Positions 7,491 to 15,518 of a stretch of DNA of 64,000 nucleotides are shown piece after piece. Source of the DNA: a bacterium (GTDB lineage Bacteria > Armatimonadota > Zipacnadia > Zipacnadales > UBA11051). The stretch lies in contig JAJFUB010000131.1 in the NCBI GenBank assembly GCA_021372615.1, forward strand, positions 1 to 64,000. The letters are read 5' to 3'. The notes beneath the pieces were generated by a model. That model did not search any database. It saw only the letters and a program-made list of their open reading frames with translations, and had not been told where the DNA came from. The position numbers and the translations under genes were made by a program. Within the stretch, counting starts at the first letter, position 1. The number at the start of each line of letters is the position of its first letter.

Positions 7491-8917
7491 CACATGCTCC
7501 CCACGAAGGGTGGCGGGTAGTGCGCCGCCACCAGCGCGCCGTAGCCGCACACGGACCATAGCGCCATGGCCAGCACCACCACCAGCGCTAGCGCCACCGC
7601 CCACTGTCCGGCGCGGCGCCGCCCCACGTCCCACAGTCCCAGTACCGTCAGCAGGGCTAGGGGTCCATTCGCCGTGAATAGGTAGCGGGCCTGCGCCTGG
7701 TAGAACTCGGTGTTGAAGCGCAGGAAGAACACGACGACAACGACGAGCAGGATCCAGGCCAGCGTCCACACCTGCCGGCGCCAGTCAGGCGCTGCGACCG
7801 AAGGGCTCTCCTGGGCACGGCGTGGGCTGCGCTTGCCGCCGGACCTGGCAGGGCTAGGCTCCGGGGAGCCCTCCCCCACCTCCACCGGCCGCACACGCTG
7901 CCGCACCAGCCCGGCCAACACCAGCAACCAAACCAGGAAGCCCAGCAGGTAGTACCACGCGGGGCTCCACACGTTCGCCTGGCCGTAGACGCCCCAGAAG
8001 CTCAGCGCCGTATTCATAACAACCAGGGAGAAGTACGCGCCTCCGCTCAGCCCGAGCTTGAAGAAGTACTCCGGGGTCGCCCGATCCACCTTGAACAGAC
8101 GGTTGAAGACTGCCGCCGCCAGCGGATCGCCATAGATGATCTGGTTGCGCACAAACCACCAGCCGGCGACAACGACGACCACTGCGGCGATGATCGCCAG
8201 CGCCGTCAGCGCCTGCCGCGTGGCCGTGGCGCGCTCCTCATCGCTCTGCTCTCGCCGGGAGACGGCCATCACGACCGCCAGCAGCACGACCGGGGCCAGC
8301 GCCAGCGACGTGCTCTTGGACATGAGCGCGAGCGCCCAGGACAGCCCCAGCCACGCCGCACGGCGCGTCGTGAGCCCCTCCTCCACGATGACAGCACAGA
8401 GCAGGAACGTCAGCAGGCAGAGCGCCTCGGCCAGGCCGTCGTTGGTCACGGCCGACAGTATCAGCGTCCGCCCCGGCCACAGCGCCAGCAGCAGCGCCGG
8501 CGCGAGCGCCAGGAAGCGACTCTGGGCGAATACGCGCCGCCCGAGCAGCCACGCCAGCCAGACGCCAGCCGCCGCGACCAGGACGCTCCAGAGCCGCAGC
8601 GCCACGACCGGCCCATAGGTCGCCTCGGTGGCCGTCTGGCCGCTCAGCAGCTCCTGCACGGCCAGAGACGGCAGCGCCGACAGGTAGTACAGGGGCGGCT
8701 GGTGGGCCTCGTAGTTGTCGTTGGCCGACAGGAACACGGGGAGGGTATGGTGCCGCGCCAGCCAGATGACGTACCCGGCGTGGCAGGCCTCATCGGGCGG
8801 GGTCGGGCGCGGGTCACTGTAGTTCGTCGGCACCACCAGCGCTGCGATGGTCCCGAAGATGACGAACACGGCGACCGGCAGCAGCCCGAGCTTCAGCGGT
8901 GGCCTGGAAGCGGTCAT
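7490..8917 (-). CDS. GT-C membrane glycosyltransferase
   Basis: A 475-residue polytopic protein with about ten membrane segments. PTPPDEACHAGYVIWLA near residues 38-54 carries the acidic DE after the first membrane segment, and NYEAHQPPLYYLSALP follows. Both are hallmarks of GT-C enzymes of the GT39/GT83 (ArnT/PMT, DUF2142) group, which transfer sugars from polyprenyl-phosphate donors outside the membrane. A charged Pro/Ser/Arg loop (about 355-385) separates the last membrane segments. Start ATG overlaps the stop of the upstream gene by 4 bp. Acceptor unknown; LPS or a surface glycan is suggested by the neighbours. Confidence 0.8.
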   Translation of the reverse strand: MTASRPPLKLGLLPVAVFVIFGTIAALVVPTNYSDPRPTPPDEACHAGYVIWLARHHTLPVFLSANDNYEAHQPPLYYLSALPSLAVQELLSGQTATEATYGPVVALRLWSVLVAAAGVWLAWLLGRRVFAQSRFLALAPALLLALWPGRTLILSAVTNDGLAEALCLLTFLLCAVIVEEGLTTRRAAWLGLSWALALMSKSTSLALAPVVLLAVVMAVSRREQSDEERATATRQALTALAIIAAVVVVVAGWWFVRNQIIYGDPLAAAVFNRLFKVDRATPEYFFKLGLSGGAYFSLVVMNTALSFWGVYGQANVWSPAWYYLLGFLVWLLVLAGLVRQRVRPVEVGEGSPEPSPARSGGKRSPRRAQESPSVAAPDWRRQVWTLAWILLVVVVVFFLRFNTEFYQAQARYLFTANGPLALLTVLGLWDVGRRRAGQWAVALALVVVLAMALWSVCGYGALVAAHYPPPFVGSM

Positions 8918-10875
8918 GGGCTACTGCCCCCGACCACGGCGAACAGCATGAACTCCGGGTGGAGCGAGAAGGTCGTCACGGGTTGCAGCAGGTCCGTCTG
9001 GACGGCCTCGCGCAGCAAACTCATGGACTTGTCCTGCGAGTTGGTCAGGTCGGGGAGGTACCGGGCATTCAGCAGCACGTGCGTGATCCCCAGTTCCCGG
9101 TAGCGGGTGATGAGCTGCGACGGCGCGCTCATGCTGTCGTAGGGGATCAGGTCGGAGTGCCCGTACTCGGCCCAGAAGGCATCGCGGTTGAAGTAGAAGG
9201 TGCGCACCTCGCCATAGGTCGCGATGCGCGCGTCAGGCGGGGTGTTCTGGGCGATGTACGCGCTGGGCTCGTAGACATCGAGGGTCTCCAGCAGGTACTG
9301 CTCGCGCGACTGCAGGCCGAACACGACCGGGAGTGCCGGCACCGCCAGCATGGCGACGACACCGAGGGTCGCCACCGACTGGAGCCCGATCGCCGCGATG
9401 ACGAAGTACGAGCCCAGGCGCCCGCCGCGCGTATACCGCACGATCACATATCCCGCCGCCGGCGCGAGGATCGCCAGCATCGGCAGCAGATAGCGCCCGA
9501 GCTGCATGGACACGAACCACCAGAGCCACATCGGGAGGAAGAGCCAGCAGGTCAGCCGGACGGCCGGCGGGCGCGGTCGCAGCAGAAGCAGCAGCGGCAG
9601 CAGCGCCAGCCACAGGGGGCCGATGGAGGTCATCAGCAGGTTCTGCAGCGCCCCCAGGTTCACCTCATACTCCGAGGGCAGGTACGTCAGCCCGAGGGGC
9701 GCAAACAGCCATTTCCAGGGCTCTCTGGGGCCCGCCAGCAGCCGCTTCCAGCGCGGCATGGCGTCCAACTCGGTCTGTGGCGGCAGCTCCCCCAGGCCGA
9801 ACTCGAGCTGGTGCCGCTGGTAGGCCAGTGCCCGGTCGGCCGACCAGTGCTTGCCCCCGAACACCCCGTAGGCGAACGGGTAGAAGGGATTGCCGGTGTT
9901 CACGGCGCTGCGCACATACCAGGGGGCGGCCAGGCACAGGCCGACCATCGTGGCGAAGGCCGTGCGCACCAGGCGTGTCCGGAACGACACGCCCCCATTG
10001 GCGCCCGCGGGCTTCACCAGCAGCGAGGCGGCCATCAGCACCCCGAAGACGGCCAATCCCTGCATCTTCACGGTCATGGAGCAGCCGGCCAGCAACGCGG
10101 CCAGCACCAGGTCCGGCGTCCGCCCGCTCTCGCGCCAGTGCAGGAAGGCCAACACCGCCAGCAGGACGTACGCCAGCAGCGCCAGGTCCACATACGCCAC
10201 GCTGGCCAGCCACACAAACATGGGACAGGTGGCCAGCACCAGCATCCCTGCCGTGCATGTGCGTGACCCCAGGAACCGGCGCCCGATCAGGAACACCGCA
10301 AACAGGGCGATGAGCCCATGGAACCAGTGACAGAGCTTGGCGGCGGTCGCCGAGCCATACAGCAGGCCCAGGCTGTAGAGCATCTGCATGTTCGACGGGA
10401 ACTGCGAGTGGTGGTCATGCCAGAGCGGGACGACTTCGTGGTGGCGGGCGTAGAACGAGGCCTGTGCGAGATGCTCGGCGAGCCCGTCGAAGTCCCGCCC
10501 CGCGGGGGGCTCCAGGGCGGTGATGAGCGAGCCGAGCAGTAGCAGCAGTAGAATCGCCGCCAGGGGCGCGTGGAACTCCGACCGGAAGGCCCGCAGGAAG
10601 CTGCTCAGGACCCGCAGCAGCCCCTCCCACAGCAGGTCCCAGTTCCCCAGTCCGGCCACCGCGAACACGGCCAGCATCACGGCGGCGGACCAGGCGGTCA
10701 GGTGGTGCGCCAGGCCCAGAGCCAGCGTCCCGTAGCCGATGAGCACGGTGCCGACGGCGGCGCCGCTGAGCAGTCGCTCGGGAAGGGCTTCCGGCGCCAG
10801 GCGCGTCAGGCGCAGCAACTGCGCCCCGACGGGCACGGCTACACAGGTGATGATAAGGAAGATCAGGAAGCCCAA
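8914..10875 (-). CDS. large GT-C-type membrane glycosyltransferase
   Basis: A 653-residue membrane protein with roughly 12-13 hydrophobic segments and a soluble C-terminal domain (about 545-653). The stretch EPPAGRDFDGLAEHLAQA near 125 gives the D-x-D motif following a membrane segment, as in GT-C enzymes, and the C-terminal part (IAQNTPPDARIATYGE) resembles the extracellular domain often found in GT39 relatives. The start is TTG at 10875, four bases after the stop of a 42-residue gene, with GGCGGA upstream. It is translationally coupled to the second GT-C enzyme (4-bp overlap). Confidence 0.72.
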   Translation of the reverse strand: MGFLIFLIITCVAVPVGAQLLRLTRLAPEALPERLLSGAAVGTVLIGYGTLALGLAHHLTAWSAAVMLAVFAVAGLGNWDLLWEGLLRVLSSFLRAFRSEFHAPLAAILLLLLLGSLITALEPPAGRDFDGLAEHLAQASFYARHHEVVPLWHDHHSQFPSNMQMLYSLGLLYGSATAAKLCHWFHGLIALFAVFLIGRRFLGSRTCTAGMLVLATCPMFVWLASVAYVDLALLAYVLLAVLAFLHWRESGRTPDLVLAALLAGCSMTVKMQGLAVFGVLMAASLLVKPAGANGGVSFRTRLVRTAFATMVGLCLAAPWYVRSAVNTGNPFYPFAYGVFGGKHWSADRALAYQRHQLEFGLGELPPQTELDAMPRWKRLLAGPREPWKWLFAPLGLTYLPSEYEVNLGALQNLLMTSIGPLWLALLPLLLLLRPRPPAVRLTCWLFLPMWLWWFVSMQLGRYLLPMLAILAPAAGYVIVRYTRGGRLGSYFVIAAIGLQSVATLGVVAMLAVPALPVVFGLQSREQYLLETLDVYEPSAYIAQNTPPDARIATYGEVRTFYFNRDAFWAEYGHSDLIPYDSMSAPSQLITRYRELGITHVLLNARYLPDLTNSQDKSMSLLREAVQTDLLQPVTTFSLHPEFMLFAVVGGSSP

Positions 10876-10879
10876 GACG

Positions 10880-11008
10880 CTATCCGCCCGTGAGGGCCGC
10901 CAGATAGGCGACCATGATCTGGCGGATGAACAGGATCACCGCCAGCAGGCACCAGAGGCCCCCGACGATCTGCACCCACATCGGGAGTTCATCGTTCACT
11001 TTTGACAT
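10880..11008 (-). CDS. 42-residue single-pass membrane protein
   Basis: A small open frame that begins MSKVNDELPMWVQIVGG and continues as one hydrophobic helix (about residues 11-37), ending LTGG. It overlaps the end of holA by 13 bp and ends four bases before the GT-C gene, so it fills the gap between two operon genes exactly. No known family is recognised. A role as a small partner of the following membrane glycosyltransferase is possible but unsupported beyond position. Confidence 0.55.
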   Translation of the reverse strand: MSKVNDELPMWVQIVGGLWCLLAVILFIRQIMVAYLAALTGG

Positions 11009-12033
11009 AACGATACCACCAGACACTCCAACACCGTGCGCTCATCCGCCTTCTGATCGGACATGCCCTTGAGCACCAGGTCGGTCTCATACAGCCGCAC
11101 CATCGCCCGCGCCAGTTGGGGCTCGGTGAAGTTCCGCGCCTGGGCGGCCAGCTTCCCCTGCACGAAGGAATGGGCCGTGGCCAGCGAGGTGTCCTCAGGG
11201 AAGGCGGCCTTGATCTCGTCGGGGAGGCTGTCCAGGGAGCGGCAGAACTTGAGCGCGTAGACGGCCTGCCACAGCAGGCGAACCTGGCGGGCGATCATCC
11301 CCAGAATCCCGATGGCGGCCCCGCGCTTGGTCCCGGCGGGCATGAGCGTACGGACGATGTCAATGGCCGTCGGCGCATCGCGGCGGCCGATGGCGTCCAC
11401 GAGGTCGAACACGCCGCGATCATCACCGGCGGACGAGGCCGCCTGGACATCGGCGATGGTGATGAGCGGCGCCGCCCCCACGTAGACCGCCAGCTTGGCG
11501 ATCTCATTGGCCAGACGATCCACATCGCTGCCGGTCGTGTTCACCAGCGTCTCGACCGCCGCCCGGTCGATCTGCTTGTCGTAGCCGGCGACTTCCTGGG
11601 CCACCCAGCCGGCGATCTGCCGGTCGCCTGGCTCGGCGAGCTGGCGCACCTCCCCCACCTTCTGCGCCAGTTTCAGCAGCTCCGCGGCCAGCGGGGGTTT
11701 CTTCTTGTCCCGATCGCTCTTGGGGGCGGTGGTGATGATGACCGTCGTGCCCGGCGGCGTGTTCTCCAGCGGGCGCGTCAGCAGCTTCTGGTCCTTCGCG
11801 CCCACCGCCTGCAGCTCGTGCACGACAACCACCCGCTCATCCGCCAGCAGCGAGGCCGACGGGATGGCGGCGGCGATGACCTCCAGCTTGTCCTCGCCCG
11901 CCCAGTACTGCTCGAGCGAATACTCCAGGTCTTCCGGCCGCAGTAACTCGCCAACCAGGCGCTGTAGCTCGCGGCGCTTGAGGACATACGAGGCACTGTG
12001 GAGGACGATGAGTGGTCGAGCGGGGTCTGGCAC
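10996..12033 (-). CDS. holA: DNA polymerase III delta subunit
   Basis: A 345-residue HolA-type protein. The N-terminal AAA+-like domain lacks a Walker A motif, as expected for delta. ERVVVVHELQAVGAKDQKLL and PPGTTVIITTAPKSDRDKKK are typical central stretches, and the helical collar domain (about 210-345) includes IGILGMIARQVRLLWQA. Delta opens the beta sliding clamp within the clamp loader. The start is GTG at 12033 with AGGAG six bases upstream. Downstream genes are envelope functions, so the operon joins a replication gene to surface-sugar synthesis. Confidence 0.92.
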   Translation of the reverse strand: MPDPARPLIVLHSASYVLKRRELQRLVGELLRPEDLEYSLEQYWAGEDKLEVIAAAIPSASLLADERVVVVHELQAVGAKDQKLLTRPLENTPPGTTVIITTAPKSDRDKKKPPLAAELLKLAQKVGEVRQLAEPGDRQIAGWVAQEVAGYDKQIDRAAVETLVNTTGSDVDRLANEIAKLAVYVGAAPLITIADVQAASSAGDDRGVFDLVDAIGRRDAPTAIDIVRTLMPAGTKRGAAIGILGMIARQVRLLWQAVYALKFCRSLDSLPDEIKAAFPEDTSLATAHSFVQGKLAAQARNFTEPQLARAMVRLYETDLVLKGMSDQKADERTVLECLVVSLCQK

Positions 12034-12063
12034 GGCGATCTCCTGGCGAAGCGACTGGACCTG

Positions 12064-12092
12064 ATTGTAATGCCGGGGTGGGACGAAGGCAA
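12064..12092 (-). promoter_or_regulatory. sigma70-type promoter of the holA operon
   Basis: On the minus strand TTGCCT, 17 bp, TACAAT, about 30 bp before the holA GTG. Both boxes differ little from consensus and spacing is ideal. It would drive the whole minus-strand cluster down to 19. Confidence 0.6.
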
Positions 12093-12155
12093 GAAGAAGG
12101 AACCCGTCGCGACTGCAGGGAAGACACTCCTATCTGACTGGAGAGGACCCCGATC

Positions 12156-13004
12156 ATGCCTGACGTGCTCATGCACATCAACTACTTCGAGGCTGGCTAC
12201 TCACTTAGCACGCTGTTCGACGAGGCCAAGTTCTACGGCTACGACGGCGTGGAGCTGCGCGGCACGCGCGAGGGCTTGACGCCGGCCAAGTACGTCGCCC
12301 AGGTCAAGAAGGAGATGGCCCGCACCGGCCTCTGCGTCGTCATGGCCTGCCCCTGCAACCTCAACAACCCCAAGGCTGACGAGCGTGCCGCCGCCGTGGA
12401 GCAGTCCACCGACCTGCTCAAGAAGGCCGCGGCCATCGGCGTGAAGCTGTTCAACACCATGGCCGGCTCACTGACCGTCGCCGGCATTCCCTACACCGAG
12501 TTTGACAAGCACGGCTCGGGGGCCGCGACGTGGGAGCAGTGGGCCTGGGCGGTGGAGGGCTTCCAGCAGTTGGGCGCCGTCGCCGAGGAACTCGGCGTCC
12601 GCATGGCCTTCGAGACCCATAACGGCTACATCCACGACCTCGCCAAGCCCACTGCCGAGTTCCTGCGGCGCATCGGCTCGCCCGCGATCGGCGCGAACCT
12701 GGATATGGGCAACATCGTGCTCAACAAGAACGGCGAGCCGCTGCGTGACGCGCTCAGCATCCTGGGCGACAAGGTCTACTACAACCACCTTAAGAACATC
12801 TTCAAGCCCTCGACGGGCGGCTACATCGTCTGCGGGTTGTCCGACGGTGTGATTGACAACCGCGTGTGGGCCCAGACGCTCAAGGACACGGGGAATCGCA
12901 GCCCGATCTGTCTCGAGGCCCCACGCCAGGGCGACCGCGACTTCTTCGCCAAGGCCGACATCGAGTACTTCCGGTGGGTCCTCGAGGGCATCGGCTGGGC
13001 CTAG
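12156..13004 (+). CDS. sugar phosphate isomerase/epimerase-type TIM barrel protein
   Basis: A 282-residue xylose-isomerase-like TIM barrel (AP endonuclease 2 superfamily). Four metal-ligand positions can be read: E in MAFETHNG, D in ANLDMGN, H in YNHLKN and E in CLEAPRQGD. These enzymes isomerise or epimerise free or phosphorylated sugars and related polyols; the substrate cannot be predicted. GAGAGGA precedes the ATG. It is divergent from holA and followed by a cluster of palindromes, so it is probably transcribed on its own or with the glycosyltransferases downstream. Confidence 0.85.
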   Translation: MPDVLMHINYFEAGYSLSTLFDEAKFYGYDGVELRGTREGLTPAKYVAQVKKEMARTGLCVVMACPCNLNNPKADERAAAVEQSTDLLKKAAAIGVKLFNTMAGSLTVAGIPYTEFDKHGSGAATWEQWAWAVEGFQQLGAVAEELGVRMAFETHNGYIHDLAKPTAEFLRRIGSPAIGANLDMGNIVLNKNGEPLRDALSILGDKVYYNHLKNIFKPSTGGYIVCGLSDGVIDNRVWAQTLKDTGNRSPICLEAPRQGDRDFFAKADIEYFRWVLEGIGWA

Positions 13005-13006
13005 TG

Positions 13007-13103
13007 CCGTAGGAGCGCCGGCTTCCAGCCGACAGCCGTAGGAGCGCGGGCGTTCCAGCCCGCGCCGTGCCATCCCAACCGCGGGCTGGAAAGCCCGCGT
13101 TCC
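13007..13103. repeat. cluster of three REP-like palindromes
   Basis: Two head-to-tail copies (13007-13035 and 13036-13067) begin CCGTAGGAGCG and continue into different palindromes around a TTCCAG loop (CCGGC... and CGGGC...). A third copy in the opposite orientation occupies 13079-13103. Copies two and three thus form an inverted pair 11 bp apart. The third copy ends six bases before the ATG of the next gene and occupies the position of its ribosome binding site. Confidence 0.85.
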
Positions 13104-13109
13104 ATTGCC

Positions 13110-14270
13110 ATGAGCTACCTTCTCTTCGCCACCGACTACCCGCCCCAGACCGGCGGCATCCAGCGTTACCACAGCAACCTCGCGCTGGCCCTGCAGGCCC
13201 TGGGGCGGGAGGTGCACGTGGTGGCCACGGAGTCGTCGGGCTGGCAGGAGCATGACGCCGCCGCACAGGTGCCGGTGACCCGCATTCCCGGGGGCCTGAG
13301 CAAGCTGCGGACGACGCAGCGCATGCGCGATCAGGCCCTCGCGCTTGCCAACGGCCTCAGCCGGCCCCTGAGGGGCATCGTCGCGACGAAGTGGTCGCCC
13401 GAAGGGTTGGGGGCCCTGCAGGCGGCGCGGCGGCTGGGCGTGCCGTGGGGCGTGTTCGGCCACGACCGCGAGTTCATCCTGCACGCCGCCAATGTCATCA
13501 AGTGGGCGCTGCAGAGCTACCTACTCACCCGCGCCGACCTCTGCTTCGCCATCAGCAGCTATGCCGCGGACAGCTTCCGCCGGGGCTTTGCCCCCGCGTC
13601 GCACATCCGTATGGTCGGCTGCGGCATCGAGAGTGAGCTATTCCAGCCGGACCCGACCACCGCGGCGCGGCTGCGGGAGCGCTTCGGCCTGCAGGGACGG
13701 CCCGTGCTGCTGACCGTCTCCCGCCTGGTCCCCCGCAAGGGACACCTGACGGTCATGCAGGCCCTGCGGACGGTGAAGCAGCGGTTCCCGGACGTCGCCT
13801 ATCTGATCGTCGGCGAGGGCGAGTTCCGCGCCCGGCTGGAGCAGGGCATCGTCGCGAACGGCTTGCAGGGCCAGGTCATCATGGCCGGCCGTGCCGGTGA
13901 CGACGAGCTGTGCGGCTACTACACGCTCGCCGACGCCATGGTCATGCCCAGCTATGACATCCCCGGCAAGCCGACCGAAGGCTTTGGGCTGACGTATCTG
14001 GAAGCGAACTGCTGCGGGACGCCCGTGATCGGCAGCCGCACCGGCGGCATCCCCGACGCCATCGAGGAGGGGTGCAGCGGGCTGCTGGTACCCCCGCGCG
14101 ATCCGAGGGCCCTCGCGCAGGCGATTGAGCGCCTGCTGGGCGACCCTCAGGCGGCGCGCGCCATGGGTCGCTACGGTCAGGAGCGCGCCCGCACGCAATT
14201 CGCATGGGGGCAAGTGGCGCGGCGCGTGGACGCCGCGTTCGAGGAGCTATGTCAGCCAAGAGCAAGCTGA
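13110..14270 (+). CDS. GT4 glycosyltransferase
   Basis: A 386-residue GT-B enzyme of family 4. The N-terminal domain starts FATDYPPQTGGIQRYHSNLA, the glycine-rich acceptor-side loop. The C-terminal domain has LLTVSRLVPRKGH, IVGEGEFRARLE and the donor-binding EGFGLTYLEANCCGTPVIG with EX7E spacing. GT4 enzymes use NDP-sugars with retention of configuration. No clear Shine-Dalgarno precedes the ATG at 13110 because a palindromic element abuts it. The end overlaps the next glycosyltransferase by 22 bp, so the two are coupled and probably act on the same glycan. Confidence 0.9.
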   Translation: MSYLLFATDYPPQTGGIQRYHSNLALALQALGREVHVVATESSGWQEHDAAAQVPVTRIPGGLSKLRTTQRMRDQALALANGLSRPLRGIVATKWSPEGLGALQAARRLGVPWGVFGHDREFILHAANVIKWALQSYLLTRADLCFAISSYAADSFRRGFAPASHIRMVGCGIESELFQPDPTTAARLRERFGLQGRPVLLTVSRLVPRKGHLTVMQALRTVKQRFPDVAYLIVGEGEFRARLEQGIVANGLQGQVIMAGRAGDDELCGYYTLADAMVMPSYDIPGKPTEGFGLTYLEANCCGTPVIGSRTGGIPDAIEEGCSGLLVPPRDPRALAQAIERLLGDPQAARAMGRYGQERARTQFAWGQVARRVDAAFEELCQPRAS

Positions 14271-15445
14271 GACAGGCGCGGCGCATTGTGTTCGTGGACC
14301 AGGCCGAGGACATCGGCGGGGCCGAGCAGAGTCTGCTCGAGCTGCTGCCGCGCCTGGACCGGCGCCGCTACCAGCCGCTCCTGCTGCACACCGCGGGCGC
14401 GCACTGGGCGGACCGCGTGGAGCTGGCCGATGTCCCCCGTCTCCCGGTCCTCACGCCCTCGCCGCTGCTGGTCGCCAAGCGCGATGAGCTGAAGCCCGGT
14501 GTCATCGCCTCATATGACCACCTGATCGCCTCGCGGCGGCCAGTAGCCGAACTGCGCCGCGCCATCGTCGAGCAGCGGGCGGACCTGGTGCACACCAACG
14601 CCCTCAAGAGCCACCTGCTGGGCGGCTTTGCCGCCACGCTGGCGCGCGTCCCGCTCGTGTGGCATGTGCGCGACATCCTGACCGAACCCCCGGCGCGCAA
14701 GTGGCTGCTGCAGACGGCGCGCTCCTTCAAGCCCTACATCATCGCCATCTCCGAGGCCGTCGCGGAGCAGTTCCACCCCTTGCGCCACCTGCTGCACCTG
14801 CGCGTCATTCAGAACGGCATTCCCCTGGACAAGTTCTGGCCGGGACAGCCGTCGGGCGCGCTGCAGCAGGAGTTGGGGCTCGGCCCTGAGGACGAGGTCG
14901 TTCTAGTGGTGGGGCGCCTCACGCCCTGGAAGGGGCACGAGATGCTGCTGCAGGCAATGCAACTCGTGCGCGAGCAGCGTCCCCGGGCCCGACTCCTGGT
15001 GGTGGGCACGACGACCTTCTGGGAGAAGAGTTACGAGCAGGACCTGCGCGCCAGGGCCGAAGCGCTGTCGCTGGGAGACTGCGTGCAGTGGCTCGGGTTC
15101 CGCACCGACATCGCTGACTTGCTGCGTCTCTGTAATGTCTTCGTGCTGCCCTCCATCAACGAGCCCTTCGGGCGCGCGCTCGTCGAGGCCATGGCGGCGG
15201 CCAAGCCTGTCGTCGCGATGCGCAGCGGGGGCGTGCCGGAAGTGATCCGCGACGGCGTCTGCGGCCTGCTGATCGAGCCCGGCCAGACCCGGCACCTCGC
15301 CGACGCCATCAGCCGCCTGCTGGCCGACCGGCGCTTCGCGCATGAGATGGGGCAGAACGGGTGGCGGCGGGCCAACCGCTACTACGACATTCGGCGCGTC
15401 GCGCGCGAGGTGCAGGAGGTCTACGAGGAGATCCTCGGGCGCTAG
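14249..15445 (+). CDS. GT4 glycosyltransferase
   Basis: A 398-residue GT-B enzyme. The N-terminus has IVFVDQAEDIGGAEQSLLEL, as in lipid- or capsule-directed GT4 enzymes. The C-terminal half has [20 protein letters not shown] and NEPFGRALVEAMAAAKPVVA with the EX7E pair. The start at 14249 is chosen because GAGGAG lies directly before it and homology begins there; an earlier in-frame ATG would add 15 residues that are the other frame of the previous gene. Transcription probably ends at the hairpin at 15467. Confidence 0.9.
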   Translation: MSAKSKLRQARRIVFVDQAEDIGGAEQSLLELLPRLDRRRYQPLLLHTAGAHWADRVELADVPRLPVLTPSPLLVAKRDELKPGVIASYDHLIASRRPVAELRRAIVEQRADLVHTNALKSHLLGGFAATLARVPLVWHVRDILTEPPARKWLLQTARSFKPYIIAISEAVAEQFHPLRHLLHLRVIQNGIPLDKFWPGQPSGALQQELGLGPEDEVVLVVGRLTPWKGHEMLLQAMQLVREQRPRARLLVVGTTTFWEKSYEQDLRARAEALSLGDCVQWLGFRTDIADLLRLCNVFVLPSINEPFGRALVEAMAAAKPVVAMRSGGVPEVIRDGVCGLLIEPGQTRHLADAISRLLADRRFAHEMGQNGWRRANRYYDIRRVAREVQEVYEEILGR

Positions 15446-15466
15446 GACAGGTCTCCAGGAGATGCA

Positions 15467-15497
15467 ACGAGCCGCGACCAGGATGATCGCGGCTCGT
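15467..15497. terminator. bidirectional hairpin terminator
   Basis: An 11-bp perfect stem, ACGAGCCGCGA/TCGCGGCTCGT, with a 9-base loop, lies between the convergent glycosyltransferase and ftsZ genes. On the plus strand it is followed by GTCGTTTCTGTT, a moderate T tract. Confidence 0.75.
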
Positions 15498-15518
15498 GTC
15501 GTTTCTGTTAGCCCACGT

